Below, one piece after another: positions 7,232-14,220 of a stretch of DNA of 15,278 nucleotides. The notes below the pieces were generated by a model. It had not been told where the DNA came from and made no database searches. It saw nothing but the letters and a program-made list of their open reading frames with translations. Position 1 is the first letter of the stretch. Every line of letters starts with the position of its first letter. Source of the stretch: Candidatus Intricatilinea gracilis. GTDB lineage: Bacteria; Pseudomonadota; Gammaproteobacteria; Burkholderiales; Burkholderiaceae_C. The position numbers and the translations under genes are program-made. The stretch lies in contig JADJDQ010000013.1 of assembly GCA_016702605.1 (NCBI GenBank), forward strand, positions 1-15,278, written 5' to 3'.

Positions 7232-9985
7232 ATGCCGCGCACAGTATCCGCCGAGCTCTCCGCCAGCCTCGCGCGAGACGGCGTAGACATCCGTCACTTG
7301 GTCGGCTTCAGCCCCGGCGCGTCCGAGCTGCTGGTGATCGACGGCGCCGATTCACAGTTCGGCCTGTCGAACAGCGTCATCAGCGTCAAGCCGACCACGA
7401 CCGAGCTCGACGCCTTCGAGGGAACGTCCTCGTCCGGCGGCGTCTCGATCCGCATGAAGGCGGACGGGGTTGCGCGCGCGATCATCGTCAATTTCCCCCT
7501 GAAAAACAAGGCCGTTCGCGTCGCGCTTGGGACCACGGAGATCGTGACCGGAGACTTCTCCACCATCTGGCGCGGGTACGTGGACGATTGGTCCGTGGAG
7601 GCGAGCGGCGAGATCACCCTCGAATGCAAGGATGCGCTCGCCTATCTTCGAGACACAGAGGTCACCGCTGGTGTCATCGGCGTGCATCCGCTCGAGGCCA
7701 TCCGCCTCATCCTCGAGGAGCACGTCCCAGACGATCTCTGGTCGTCCACTACGTTCGACTTTAGGAACCTCCCGAGCGACATCACCCATTGGAACTTGTC
7801 GCGCTACGAGGCCCAGCGGCCACACATCGCCGAGCCCGATGGCTTCAACTGGAGCGGCTCGTGGGACGGCCGATTCCGACACAACTATCTCGGGGAGCTC
7901 GAGGGCTTCAGCGGCTCGCTGGCGTTCGAGCCTCGGCCAGCGTGGGACCTGGTCCAAGACCTGCTGGTGTTGCTCAACGGTGTGATCTACCTCGACGACG
8001 ACGGGCGCTTGGCATTCCGCCGTCGCACCACCACGACCACGATCGATCGCTACTTCGCCGCCGAGGACTTCTTTGACTGGAGCCAGCCAGAGACCGTGGC
8101 GAACTTGGCGAACCGCATCGACGTCAAGGTCTCGATCCAGAGCGGGTCCGAGGGCTCAGACCAAGCCTTCGCTTCCGGCAAAGAGCTTGCGACCGATCGA
8201 ATCGTGCGCGGAGATGACGCCGATAGTCAGGCCGACTTCGCCTACTATGGCAGCGGGCTCGACCGCGTCCTCGCCGCTACGCTCGGCAATGACTGGCTGC
8301 GGATGGCCTCGCAGCTCGCCGCCGGGTACTCGAGCGCAGCGACCACGATCGACGTCAAGAGCGCATCGCTCCTCGGCTTCACAGGCGCGCGCTATCGGCG
8401 CGGTTTCCGTGGGCCTGCGGCGGGCGGAACCGAGGGCGGCTTCCCCACCAGCGCTGTGTCGGTGACCTCGAACGTCGCGACCGCGACATGCGTCGGCCAC
8501 TGGTACGAGACGGGAGACTACATCTCGACCACCGGCCTGAGCGTGAACGTCTCGAGTGCAAGCCCGGTGGCGCTGACCGTCGTCGACGCGGATCACGTCA
8601 GCTTCGCTCTGGTCACCGCCGACACGCCCGGGATGGCCGATGGCGTTGGCGTGCTGGTGCCAGAGCAGGTCCCGATGGACACGCTCACCGGTGGTCGCGA
8701 GGCCTACTTCCTGATCGCCTGGGGTGACGCAGACAACCAATTCGAGATCGTGCGTGCGACGGCTGGTGTGCCGACTCCTTCGACCTACGTGCAGCGCGAC
8801 CACCGCGGCCAGACGTCGAGCACGATCAACCAATACAGCCATCCAGCGAGCTACCGCTACACCATCGCTCGAGGCGAGCAGGGCACGATCGCGCGGACCA
8901 TCCCGAACTTTTCCATCGTCTGGGACATCACGATCCCGATCGCGAACCGCGATGAGCGACTCCACCGCTTCTCCAGAGGCGCGCCAAAGGTCGCGTTCAA
9001 GGCGCACGTGGCCCGCGGATTCGACCTCCAAGTCGGAGACATCATCGCGCACACCCAGCCCATGTTCGTCATGGAAGGCATCGACGGAGCCACGGTCAAC
9101 ACCGGCTTTGAGCTCACGTCGGTGAGCCTGGACGAGAGCGAGTCGCCGCCGTGCGTGGCGCTCGAGGCCGTCTGGAAGTTCAACACCACGCTGCCGGCGG
9201 TCACCATCGTCCCGACCATCACCGCCCAACCCATCGCCCCGGTGATGCGCTTCGTCGGCGAGAAGAGATCGATCTACTTCGACAGCTATAGCCCGCGCTT
9301 CTTGCGGGTGGCTTACAACTCGAGCCTGAGCACATCGGCGCTCGCGAACTATTCGATTTCCTTCTGGCTCAACCCCGTGGCGGCGCTCGCGACCATGAGC
9401 GACACGGCGCAGATGTGCCCGATCGGTCGATGGGAGAACGGGCAACGGGTCTTCAAGGTCGTCTTCCTCTCGTCGGGCCAGATGCGGGTCTACATCGCGA
9501 ACCACATCTCGACGGACACGGGATCGAACTATGTCGCAACCACGACCGTCGCGGTGAACCCAAACACCTGGCACCACTTCCTCATCGACTACGGGTCGAG
9601 CTCGGTGACGATCTACCGAGACGGCGTCGCGATGACGACGAGCACCGTCGGCACGATTCCCGGCACGCTCACGGCAGGCACATCCCGCCTCGAGATCGGG
9701 GCCAACGGCGAGGCGGCGAACATCTGCCGTGGCGTCTTCATGGCTCACCCCGCGATCTTCTATGGCTCGGTCGACGCCGGCCAGCGCGAGATCTTCGTGG
9801 CCAACGCGGCGAACGGCGTGCCAGGTACGCCTGGTGAGCCAGGGCAGATCGACGGCATGAACAAGATCCGGTCGTGGTGGACCTTCGCCACGCACCTTCA
9901 AGACGTCATCGACGGCAACGCCTTGGCTGCGGCGGGAAGCGGCTCAACAGATCCACGATTCGATACGCGGTATCCGCCGCTGTAA
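7232..9985 (+). CDS. Tail hub/baseplate-like protein with C-terminal LamG-like domain
   Basis: This is a 917-residue protein. The N-terminal region (about 1-140) has the strand pattern of phage tail-hub domains: VRVALGTTEIVTGDFSTIW (96-114), RGYVDDWSV and ITLECKDALAYL (128-139). About 414-470 looks like an inserted beta-sandwich (ATATCVGHWYETGDYIST onward). About 598-620 (DLQVGDIIAHTQPMFVMEGI) is a hub-type strand region. From about 690 to 880 there is a LamG/concanavalin-like fold, with YSISFWLNP (707-715), IGRWENGQRVFKVVFLSSG, NTWHHFLIDYGSSSVTIYRD (778-797) and a late IFYGSVDAGQREIF. A short collagen-like GTPGEPGQ follows at about 865-872. The hub should close the tail tube, and the lectin-like end may bind surface sugars (inference). 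A GGGAG-type site precedes the ATG, which lies two bases after the previous TAG. Confidence 0.75.
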   Translation: MPRTVSAELSASLARDGVDIRHLVGFSPGASELLVIDGADSQFGLSNSVISVKPTTTELDAFEGTSSSGGVSIRMKADGVARAIIVNFPLKNKAVRVALGTTEIVTGDFSTIWRGYVDDWSVEASGEITLECKDALAYLRDTEVTAGVIGVHPLEAIRLILEEHVPDDLWSSTTFDFRNLPSDITHWNLSRYEAQRPHIAEPDGFNWSGSWDGRFRHNYLGELEGFSGSLAFEPRPAWDLVQDLLVLLNGVIYLDDDGRLAFRRRTTTTTIDRYFAAEDFFDWSQPETVANLANRIDVKVSIQSGSEGSDQAFASGKELATDRIVRGDDADSQADFAYYGSGLDRVLAATLGNDWLRMASQLAAGYSSAATTIDVKSASLLGFTGARYRRGFRGPAAGGTEGGFPTSAVSVTSNVATATCVGHWYETGDYISTTGLSVNVSSASPVALTVVDADHVSFALVTADTPGMADGVGVLVPEQVPMDTLTGGREAYFLIAWGDADNQFEIVRATAGVPTPSTYVQRDHRGQTSSTINQYSHPASYRYTIARGEQGTIARTIPNFSIVWDITIPIANRDERLHRFSRGAPKVAFKAHVARGFDLQVGDIIAHTQPMFVMEGIDGATVNTGFELTSVSLDESESPPCVALEAVWKFNTTLPAVTIVPTITAQPIAPVMRFVGEKRSIYFDSYSPRFLRVAYNSSLSTSALANYSISFWLNPVAALATMSDTAQMCPIGRWENGQRVFKVVFLSSGQMRVYIANHISTDTGSNYVATTTVAVNPNTWHHFLIDYGSSSVTIYRDGVAMTTSTVGTIPGTLTAGTSRLEIGANGEAANICRGVFMAHPAIFYGSVDAGQREIFVANAANGVPGTPGEPGQIDGMNKIRSWWTFATHLQDVIDGNALAAAGSGSTDPRFDTRYPPL

Positions 9986-9989
9986 GGAG
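9984..9989 (+). promoter_or_regulatory. Ribosome binding site AAGGAG that fixes the start at 9994
   Basis: AAGGAG overlaps the end of the hub gene (TAA at 9983-9985) and lies four bases before the ATG at 9994. It is one of the best Shine-Dalgarno matches in the window and selects this ATG over the upstream in-frame alternative inside the hub gene. Confidence 0.7.
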
Positions 9990-9993
9990 CAAC

Positions 9994-10407
9994 ATGGCAA
10001 ACGCAGTCTACCCAACCTACAGAAATATCCTCGGCACGACGGGCCAGCCGAACCTGACGAGCGCTGACATCCGGGCGATCTTGGTCGACACCGGGACCTA
10101 TACCTACTCGGCGGCGCACGACTTCCTCGACGACGTCGCGGGCGGCGCGCGCATCGCCGTGTCGAGCACGCTCGGATCGCCGACCTTCGCATCGGTCGCG
10201 ACCGGCGTCTTCGATGCGGCCGACGTGACCTTCACGGCGGTCTCTGGCTCGTCGGTCGAAGCGATCATCCTGTACGTCCACACCGGGGTGGAGGCCACGA
10301 GCCGGCTCCTCGCGTACATCGACACGGGCGTGACCGGCCTGCCCTTCACGCCGAGCGGTGGCGACGTCACCATCCAGTGGCCCGCGGGCGGGATCTTCAT
10401 CCTATGA
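9994..10407 (+). CDS. Small conserved phage structural protein
   Basis: This 137-residue protein begins MANAVYPTYRNILG. It has the hallmark ADIRAILVDTGTYTYSAAHD (24-43), then VEAIILYVHTG (88-98), LLAYIDTGVTGLPFTPSGGD (105-124) and an ending of the form W-x-x-G-G-I-F-x-L. I recognise this pattern from a widespread family of short phage proteins found next to tail genes. They are usually annotated hypothetical and are probably beta-sandwich virion components; the exact function is not established to my knowledge. The start is set by a strong ribosome binding site. The gene ends in an ATGA overlap with the next one, so the two are probably made together. Confidence 0.75.
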   Translation: MANAVYPTYRNILGTTGQPNLTSADIRAILVDTGTYTYSAAHDFLDDVAGGARIAVSSTLGSPTFASVATGVFDAADVTFTAVSGSSVEAIILYVHTGVEATSRLLAYIDTGVTGLPFTPSGGDVTIQWPAGGIFIL

Positions 10408-11531
10408 GCGCCACGATCAGACTCGGCACGCACGCCAGTCAGCTCGAGAGGTGGCTCGGGGAAGAAGAGGTCGCGCGCGTCTCCGATGCGATGAAGGGTT
10501 GGTACGGTCCACCGATCGCGCTCGGTGGTGTGCCAGGGAAGGTCTTCGCTTACGGCGGCGGGGACTTCCGAGGGCGCATCGAGACCGGGGTTGAGGCCAC
10601 GGCCAAGGGCGTCTTTCGCACGATGGCCCGCAAGGCGCGTCGCGCGGTTCACCGCCTCGGGCGTGGTGATGTCGTCGGCGCCGGATTCGCGTCGATGGAC
10701 GAGATCATCGCGGCGGTGACGTCGGGGTCCAATCGATTCTTGAAGTGGCAGAAGGGTGGCTTCACAGGCGTCGCGGCGGTGACCACGTCGCTCTGGGGCG
10801 GAGCCGGCGATCCTCCCGCAGGCGCGAACGCGAGCAACGCCCCCGGCGGTGATGCGCCTACGGATGCGACTACCGGCGCGATCCCGTTCGTGAATCCAGG
10901 CGGCGGCGATACGCTCCACATCCTCAAGGTCGACTGCCTGGCTACGCTCGGCGCTACGGCGCTGATCTATGACCGTCTATTCCAGGTCAACAAGACGATG
11001 AACTCGACGGCAACCGAAGCCGTGACCGGCGTGCCTTCGCGTTATACCAGCACCACGTCAACAGACATGGACTATGCCGGCGGGAACTTCCTCTTTGTCG
11101 AGGTTGGCGGCACCGCGCTCGCCGCAACCGCGCACAACTGGACGGTCTGCCAGTACACCGACCAAGACGGCAACGCGACGCAGACGATGCCGTCGCTGAC
11201 GGGGAACAGCGGCGCGATCGTGCGTCGTCTCGACCACCCGACCGGGCAGTGGTACGCGCCGCTCGCCGCCGGAGACACTGGCTTGACTGCGCTGACGCAG
11301 ATGCAGTGCAGCGCTGCCGTCGCGACCGGAGTCGTGAATTTCGTCATCGGCCATCCGCTGATCTGGTGCCCTTGCCCGATCGCCAACCTTGTGTGCACCG
11401 TCGACGGGGTGAACACGGCGATCTCGCTCGTGCGTATCTTCGACGACGCTTGCCTGGCGCTCCTCGACGTCAACAAAACCAACACGACCTTGACCAACTT
11501 TATGGTCAACGTCCACGCGGCGCATAGCTAG
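10404..11531 (+). CDS. Phage virion structural protein (375 residues) with unusual N-terminal extension
   Basis: From about residue 96 the sequence follows a pattern I recognise from phage structural proteins: FASMDEIIAAVTSGSNRFLK, then WQKGGFTGVAAVTTSLWGGA with GDPPAGANASNAPGG, TTGAIPFVNPG, a mid-region ending VTGVPSRYTS, and APLAAGDTGLTALTQMQCSA. The C terminus has LVRIFDDACLALLDVNKTN. The family usually starts close to the FASMDEI segment. Here about 95 residues precede it (MSATIRLGTHASQLERW, a Gly-rich turn, and a basic helix near 73-86), which look like a separate fused domain. The ATG at 10404 lies in an ATGA overlap; an in-frame ATG at 10377 is inside the previous gene and is rejected. 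Probably a tail or capsid-surface component; function unproven. Confidence 0.65.
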   Translation: MSATIRLGTHASQLERWLGEEEVARVSDAMKGWYGPPIALGGVPGKVFAYGGGDFRGRIETGVEATAKGVFRTMARKARRAVHRLGRGDVVGAGFASMDEIIAAVTSGSNRFLKWQKGGFTGVAAVTTSLWGGAGDPPAGANASNAPGGDAPTDATTGAIPFVNPGGGDTLHILKVDCLATLGATALIYDRLFQVNKTMNSTATEAVTGVPSRYTSTTSTDMDYAGGNFLFVEVGGTALAATAHNWTVCQYTDQDGNATQTMPSLTGNSGAIVRRLDHPTGQWYAPLAAGDTGLTALTQMQCSAAVATGVVNFVIGHPLIWCPCPIANLVCTVDGVNTAISLVRIFDDACLALLDVNKTNTTLTNFMVNVHAAHS

Positions 11532-11533
11532 TC

Positions 11534-12337
11534 ATGGGTTGGCGCGAGTACAAAAGCGGCTGGGTGAATTCATCCCCTGGCCTTCGGAGATGGGGGCCGT
11601 CTCCGCGTGGCTCGCAGTACGTCGGCACGCTCGTGTCTGCGGTCCCGGCTGCGGTCACGCTCGTGCCAGGCACGCTCGACCAGTCGGCCGCCGTCGTCAC
11701 CGGCGCTGCTGAGCGGCTGACGGTCATCGGCACGGCGGCACTCGACCAGGCCGCATCGGTGGTGACCGGGGCGACCGAGCGCCTGACCATCATCGGGACC
11801 GCGGCGATCGCGGCCTCAAGTGCGATCGTCACCGGGGCCACCATCTCGGACATGGCTACGCTGGCCGTAGGCTCGGCTATCGATGTCGGTGCATCGGTCG
11901 TCTCCGGGGCGAGCGAGCGGCTCACCATCGTGTCGACCGGAGCTGTCGACGCTGGTGCGACCGTCGTGTCTGGAGCGGCGCAGTCCTCGCGCTTCACCGC
12001 TACCTCGGCTGTCGATGTCTCGGCGGTGGTGGTCACTGGCGGTATCGTCACGGACGTTTTCTCGCTGGTCGTCGGCGGAGCGATCGACGCATCGGCCTCG
12101 GTGGTAGCCGGAGCGGTGGTCGACTCATCGAACAACGTCAGCCTGATCGTGGCCTCGGCCATCGACGTGGCTGCCTACGTCGTCGGCGCTCGAGTCATGG
12201 TCCTGCGGGACTTTGGGGCGACGGGCTTCGAGCGGGTCCGCCTGTTGTCGACGTCCGATGAAGTCGAGCTCGAGGGCTCAGCGGACCGGGTCGCTCTTCT
12301 TTCTACCGACGACGACATCGCATTGGAGGCGGCATGA
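11534..12337 (+). CDS. Tandem-repeat (8 x ~22 residues) phage protein, probable beta-solenoid or stalk
   Basis: This 267-residue protein has a short N terminus with Trp and Tyr (MGWREYKSGWVNSSPGL). Residues about 46-219 consist of eight repeats of 20-26 residues with the core A-hydrophobic-D-x-x-A-x-V-V-[TSA]-G-A, for example LDQSAAVVTGAAERLTVI and AIDVGASVVSGASERLTIV. The alternating Val/Ala/Ile pattern suggests stacked beta-strands, as in a beta-solenoid or fibrous stalk (inference). The C terminus has two copies of a shorter motif, VRLLSTSDEVELEGS and VALLSTDDDIALEAA (about 235-267), rich in acidic residues. No catalytic motif is seen. Its position among tail-tip genes suggests an accessory fibre or a spacer. 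The start is two bases after the previous TAG and no strong ribosome binding site is visible. Confidence 0.65.
   Translation: MGWREYKSGWVNSSPGLRRWGPSPRGSQYVGTLVSAVPAAVTLVPGTLDQSAAVVTGAAERLTVIGTAALDQAASVVTGATERLTIIGTAAIAASSAIVTGATISDMATLAVGSAIDVGASVVSGASERLTIVSTGAVDAGATVVSGAAQSSRFTATSAVDVSAVVVTGGIVTDVFSLVVGGAIDASASVVAGAVVDSSNNVSLIVASAIDVAAYVVGARVMVLRDFGATGFERVRLLSTSDEVELEGSADRVALLSTDDDIALEAA
11669..12190 (+). repeat. Coding tandem repeats, period about 66 bases
   Basis: Eight in-frame units of 60-78 bases encode the A-x-D-x-x-A-x-V-V-x-G-A core. The first two units (from 11669 and 11729) are the most alike, both containing D-Q-x-A-x-V-V-T-G-A-x-E-R-L-T. Later units keep the core but vary in the linker. 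Units differ by whole codons in length, which suits unequal recombination or slippage during evolution under selection for frame. Confidence 0.7.
12325..12329 (+). promoter_or_regulatory. Ribosome binding site GGAGG for the gene at 12334
   Basis: GGAGG lies inside the last codons of the repeat-protein gene, four bases before the ATG at 12334. Together with the ATGA overlap it supports that start and coupled translation. Confidence 0.6.
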
Positions 12338-12624
12338 TTTACGAGGGAGTGGTAGGGCATCAGTTCTCCGCCACGTTCACGCTGGATGGTGCGGTGCTGG
12401 ATTTGACCGGCGCCACGATCCTGCTGCGCCTGATGCTCCCGGACGAGACCACGTCCGACAAGACGGCGGCGACGACGATGACCGCCGGCCAGGCCGCGTA
12501 TAGCACGGCGGCGCCGGACCTCACTCCGGCGGGGCGGTGGCAGAGGCAGTGGATCGTGACGACCGCAGGAGGCTCCGTGTACTACTCACCGATCGTGCCT
12601 TTCCTTGTGGCGGAGCATCTGTAA
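12334..12624 (+). CDS. Small BppU N-terminal-like domain protein
   Basis: This 96-residue protein shows the strand order of the small immunoglobulin-like domain found at the N terminus of phage upper-baseplate (BppU) proteins. It starts IYEGVVGHQFSATFTLDG (2-19), then LDLTGATILLRLMLPDE (22-38), a turn with AGQAAYSTAAPDLTPAG (51-67), and a final edge WIVTTAGGSVYYSPIVPFLV. The GAxIxLRLMxPDE and xxDLTPAGxWxxxWxV segments are the most typical. In the known family this domain anchors receptor-binding parts to the baseplate. Here it stands alone and may cap or join the neighbouring fibre-like proteins (inference). It overlaps both neighbours (ATGA at the start, TAATG at the end). Confidence 0.65.
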   Translation: MIYEGVVGHQFSATFTLDGAVLDLTGATILLRLMLPDETTSDKTAATTMTAGQAAYSTAAPDLTPAGRWQRQWIVTTAGGSVYYSPIVPFLVAEHL

Positions 12625-13133
12625 TGCCGAGCGTCCAGATACACCCGAAGGAGCGCGAACGCCTCGACTCTTGCTCGGAGCGTTTTCGGCCGCTGGCCTG
12701 GAGGCTCTACCGCGAGATCAACGCGATGTGCGCGACCGAGAATTGCGCTCCGCTCGTAGTCTATGGCTTCCGCTCCGCCTCGGAGCAGCTCGCGATCTGG
12801 GCGCATGGGCGCGAACTCATCGGCCCAGGCGTAGACATCATGCACTCTTCCTCGTGGCGCCTCACGGCAGACCCGAGCGACAAGATCTTGACTCGAGCCT
12901 TTCCCGGCCAGTCGGCGCACAACAGCGGCGACGCCGTGGACATCGCGCTCGTGGAAGGCGTCGGGACCACGAGGCATTGGATCATCGACCCAGGCGTGCC
13001 CGGAGATCGGTGGCATCGGATTGTCGGCGCTGCCGCAAAAAGGCTAGGTTTGAAATGGGGCGGCGAGTTCAGCTTCTTCGACGGTGCGCACGTGCAGCAC
13101 CCAGAATGGACTCTCAGCCTAAGGAACGGGTGA
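12624..13133 (+). CDS. M15-family peptidoglycan peptidase (endolysin, L-alanyl-D-glutamate peptidase type)
   Basis: This 169-residue enzyme is predicted to cut the peptide part of peptidoglycan and release phage. All M15 landmarks are visible: YGFRSASEQ (47-55), SAHNSGDAVDIAL (97-109) supplying zinc ligands H99 and D106, and GLKWGGEFSFFDGAHVQHPE (142-161) supplying catalytic D153 and zinc ligand H156. The D-x-x-H spacing matches that of Listeria phage lysin Ply500. There is no signal peptide, membrane helix or separate wall-binding domain, so export needs a holin. The length is typical for a catalytic-domain-only lysin. The ATG at 12624 overlaps the previous TAA; an in-frame start at 12537 lies inside the preceding gene and is rejected. 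The genes after it encode small membrane proteins, consistent with a lysis module. Confidence 0.9.
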   Translation: MPSVQIHPKERERLDSCSERFRPLAWRLYREINAMCATENCAPLVVYGFRSASEQLAIWAHGRELIGPGVDIMHSSSWRLTADPSDKILTRAFPGQSAHNSGDAVDIALVEGVGTTRHWIIDPGVPGDRWHRIVGAAAKRLGLKWGGEFSFFDGAHVQHPEWTLSLRNG

Positions 13134-13136
13134 CAT

Positions 13137-13457
13137 ATGGTGCTCGCGAAAGTCAGGATCCGAGAAGGGCTAGTGGCGGACATTTCCGAGCGACCCCGTC
13201 TCAGGATCGTGCTCGGAGAAACGGAGAGGGTACGAATCGTGGACAAGGATGACCAGGTGGAGATCGAGGCGCCAGACGGCCAGCGGTACGTCGTGTCGGC
13301 CCAGGCGCTCGTCACGATCTGGTGCCTCAAGTGTCGAGAGCCGACCTTTGTCAAGTACAACACCCGGCGCTGCGGATACTGCGGCGAGACCGATGAGGCT
13401 TTCGTGCGCCCGCTTTGGGATGGCGAGCCGACACCCTCCCTCGTGAGGTCAAAATGA
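13137..13457 (+). CDS. Small zinc-ribbon protein, function unknown
   Basis: This 106-residue protein has a beta-rich, highly charged N-terminal half (AKVRIREGLVADISERPRL, then VRIVDKDDQVEIEAPDGQRY, 32-51) and a C-terminal zinc ribbon. The ribbon has C63-x2-C66 (CLKC), a 12-residue spacer, and C79-x2-C82 (CGYC). Four cysteines in two CxxC knuckles should bind one Zn ion. I recognise no named family. It lies three bases after the peptidase stop, preceded by AAGGAA (13121-13126), and ends in an ATGA overlap with the holin-like gene, so it is made together with the lysis proteins. It could be regulatory, a chaperone-like factor or structural; nothing in the sequence decides. Confidence 0.65.
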   Translation: MVLAKVRIREGLVADISERPRLRIVLGETERVRIVDKDDQVEIEAPDGQRYVVSAQALVTIWCLKCREPTFVKYNTRRCGYCGETDEAFVRPLWDGEPTPSLVRSK

Positions 13458-13804
13458 GCCAGGATCTGCCACCCATCCGCGCCGGAGACCTGGTCACGCC
13501 AGAGCTCGCTCGGAGCCTTCGCCGTCAGCGAGAGCTTCGCCCGAAGCTCCGGATGTGGGGCAAGGGCCTGCTGATGGCCGTCATCAGCGGCAGCGCCAAC
13601 GGCTTCACCGCGGGCTTGTCGGCCATCGTGATCGCGCCGGACACTTTCAACGGCGGGAATGGCCTCGGGTCCACGGTCAAGCTCATCATCGCAGCCGGCG
13701 TCATGGGTGCGGCCACCGGCCTATTCGGCTACCTCAAGCAGAGCCCCCTCCCCCCGAGCGAGGAAGAGATGGCGCGCCTCTCGCTTCCGCCGGAGGCCCG
13801 GTGA
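13454..13804 (+). CDS. Two-helix membrane protein, holin candidate
   Basis: This 116-residue protein has a basic N-terminal segment (LARSLRRQRELRPKLRMWGK, 18-37), a first membrane helix (about 38-61, GLLMAVISGSANGFTAGLSA onward), a short polar turn with Asn and Gly (62-73), and a second helix (about 74-94, TVKLIIAAGVMGAATGLFGY). The tail KQSPLPPSEEEMARLSLPPE is acidic and Pro-rich. Size, two closely spaced helices and position right after the peptidase and zinc-ribbon genes fit a class II holin topology. However, the family is only inferred; other small phage membrane proteins look similar. The ATG at 13454 is chosen over an upstream in-frame ATG at 13415 because of the ATGA overlap and a GAGGT site just before it. 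Confidence 0.6.
   Translation: MSQDLPPIRAGDLVTPELARSLRRQRELRPKLRMWGKGLLMAVISGSANGFTAGLSAIVIAPDTFNGGNGLGSTVKLIIAAGVMGAATGLFGYLKQSPLPPSEEEMARLSLPPEAR
13792..13796 (+). promoter_or_regulatory. Ribosome binding site GGAGG supporting a GTG start at 13801
   Basis: GGAGG lies four bases before the GTG at 13801 and inside the end of the preceding gene. It supports a GTG start in a GTGA overlap instead of the distant upstream ATG at 13555. Confidence 0.65.
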
Positions 13805-14220
13805 GCCGCTGGGACGTCGGCGCCGCGATCGCCCTGGTGGCGGTCGGCGTGCTGTCGGTGGTCCTGCTGTGGCGCCGGATGCTCGGCGACCGGCCCGGGG
13901 CCCTCGCCGCCGCAGGTGCCATCGTTGCTGCCGTGGCTGCGGCGATCTGGTCCTACGTGGTGGGCCAGCGCCGCCGGGTCGATGAGGCCGAGGCCAAGGC
14001 CGAGGAAGCCGCCGAGCGGGCCAGGGTCGAGACGGTCCGGGCCGACGTGGCAGCCATCGAGAGCGCCGAGACCAAGGACCTGACCGCGATCCAGGTCGAC
14101 ACGGCGCGAGACGTCACGAGGATCGAGATCGAGGGCGAGCACGCCAAAGCCACCGGCCCCGCGGCGGGAGAGCTTGAGGCCATCCTTGCCGCCTACAAGA
14201 AGGAGCATCCCGATGGCTAA
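13801..14220 (+). CDS. Two-helix membrane protein with coiled-coil tail, lysis-associated candidate
   Basis: This 139-residue protein starts at GTG, in a GTGA overlap with the previous stop. Two hydrophobic helices lie at about 6-24 (VGAAIALVAVGVLSVVLLW) and 33-54 (GALAAAGAIVAAVAAAIWSY). The rest (about 56-133) is a charged Ala/Glu/Arg/Lys-rich helix with heptad-like spacing (EAEAKAEEAAERARVETVRA), ending EAILAAYKKEHPDG. A short hydrophobic anchor followed by a long coiled coil is the general layout of inner-membrane spanins, though classic ones have one helix. It could also be a second holin or antiholin. No domain name can be given with confidence. It overlaps the next gene by eight bases. 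Confidence 0.6.
   Translation: MSRWDVGAAIALVAVGVLSVVLLWRRMLGDRPGALAAAGAIVAAVAAAIWSYVVGQRRRVDEAEAKAEEAAERARVETVRADVAAIESAETKDLTAIQVDTARDVTRIEIEGEHAKATGPAAGELEAILAAYKKEHPDG
14200..14205 (+). promoter_or_regulatory. Ribosome binding site AAGGAG for the gene at 14213
   Basis: AAGGAG lies seven bases before the ATG at 14213 and within the last codons of the coiled-coil membrane protein gene. It is the best support that the short reading frame downstream is translated. Confidence 0.6.

Noticed and set aside
7352..7957. 201-codon reverse-strand frame opposite the hub N terminus
   Set aside because: Mirror frame of the coding strand; no ribosome binding site and no recognisable protein features.
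8156..9901. 581-codon reverse-strand frame opposite the hub gene
   Set aside because: Composition is dominated by Arg, Asp, Val, Glu and His without domain-like pattern, it lies entirely opposite a clearly coding gene, and such mirror frames are expected in high-GC DNA.
10104..10919. 271-codon reverse-strand frame opposite two structural genes
   Set aside because: It spans the junction of two well-supported + strand genes and has shadow-like Arg/Ala/Asp composition.
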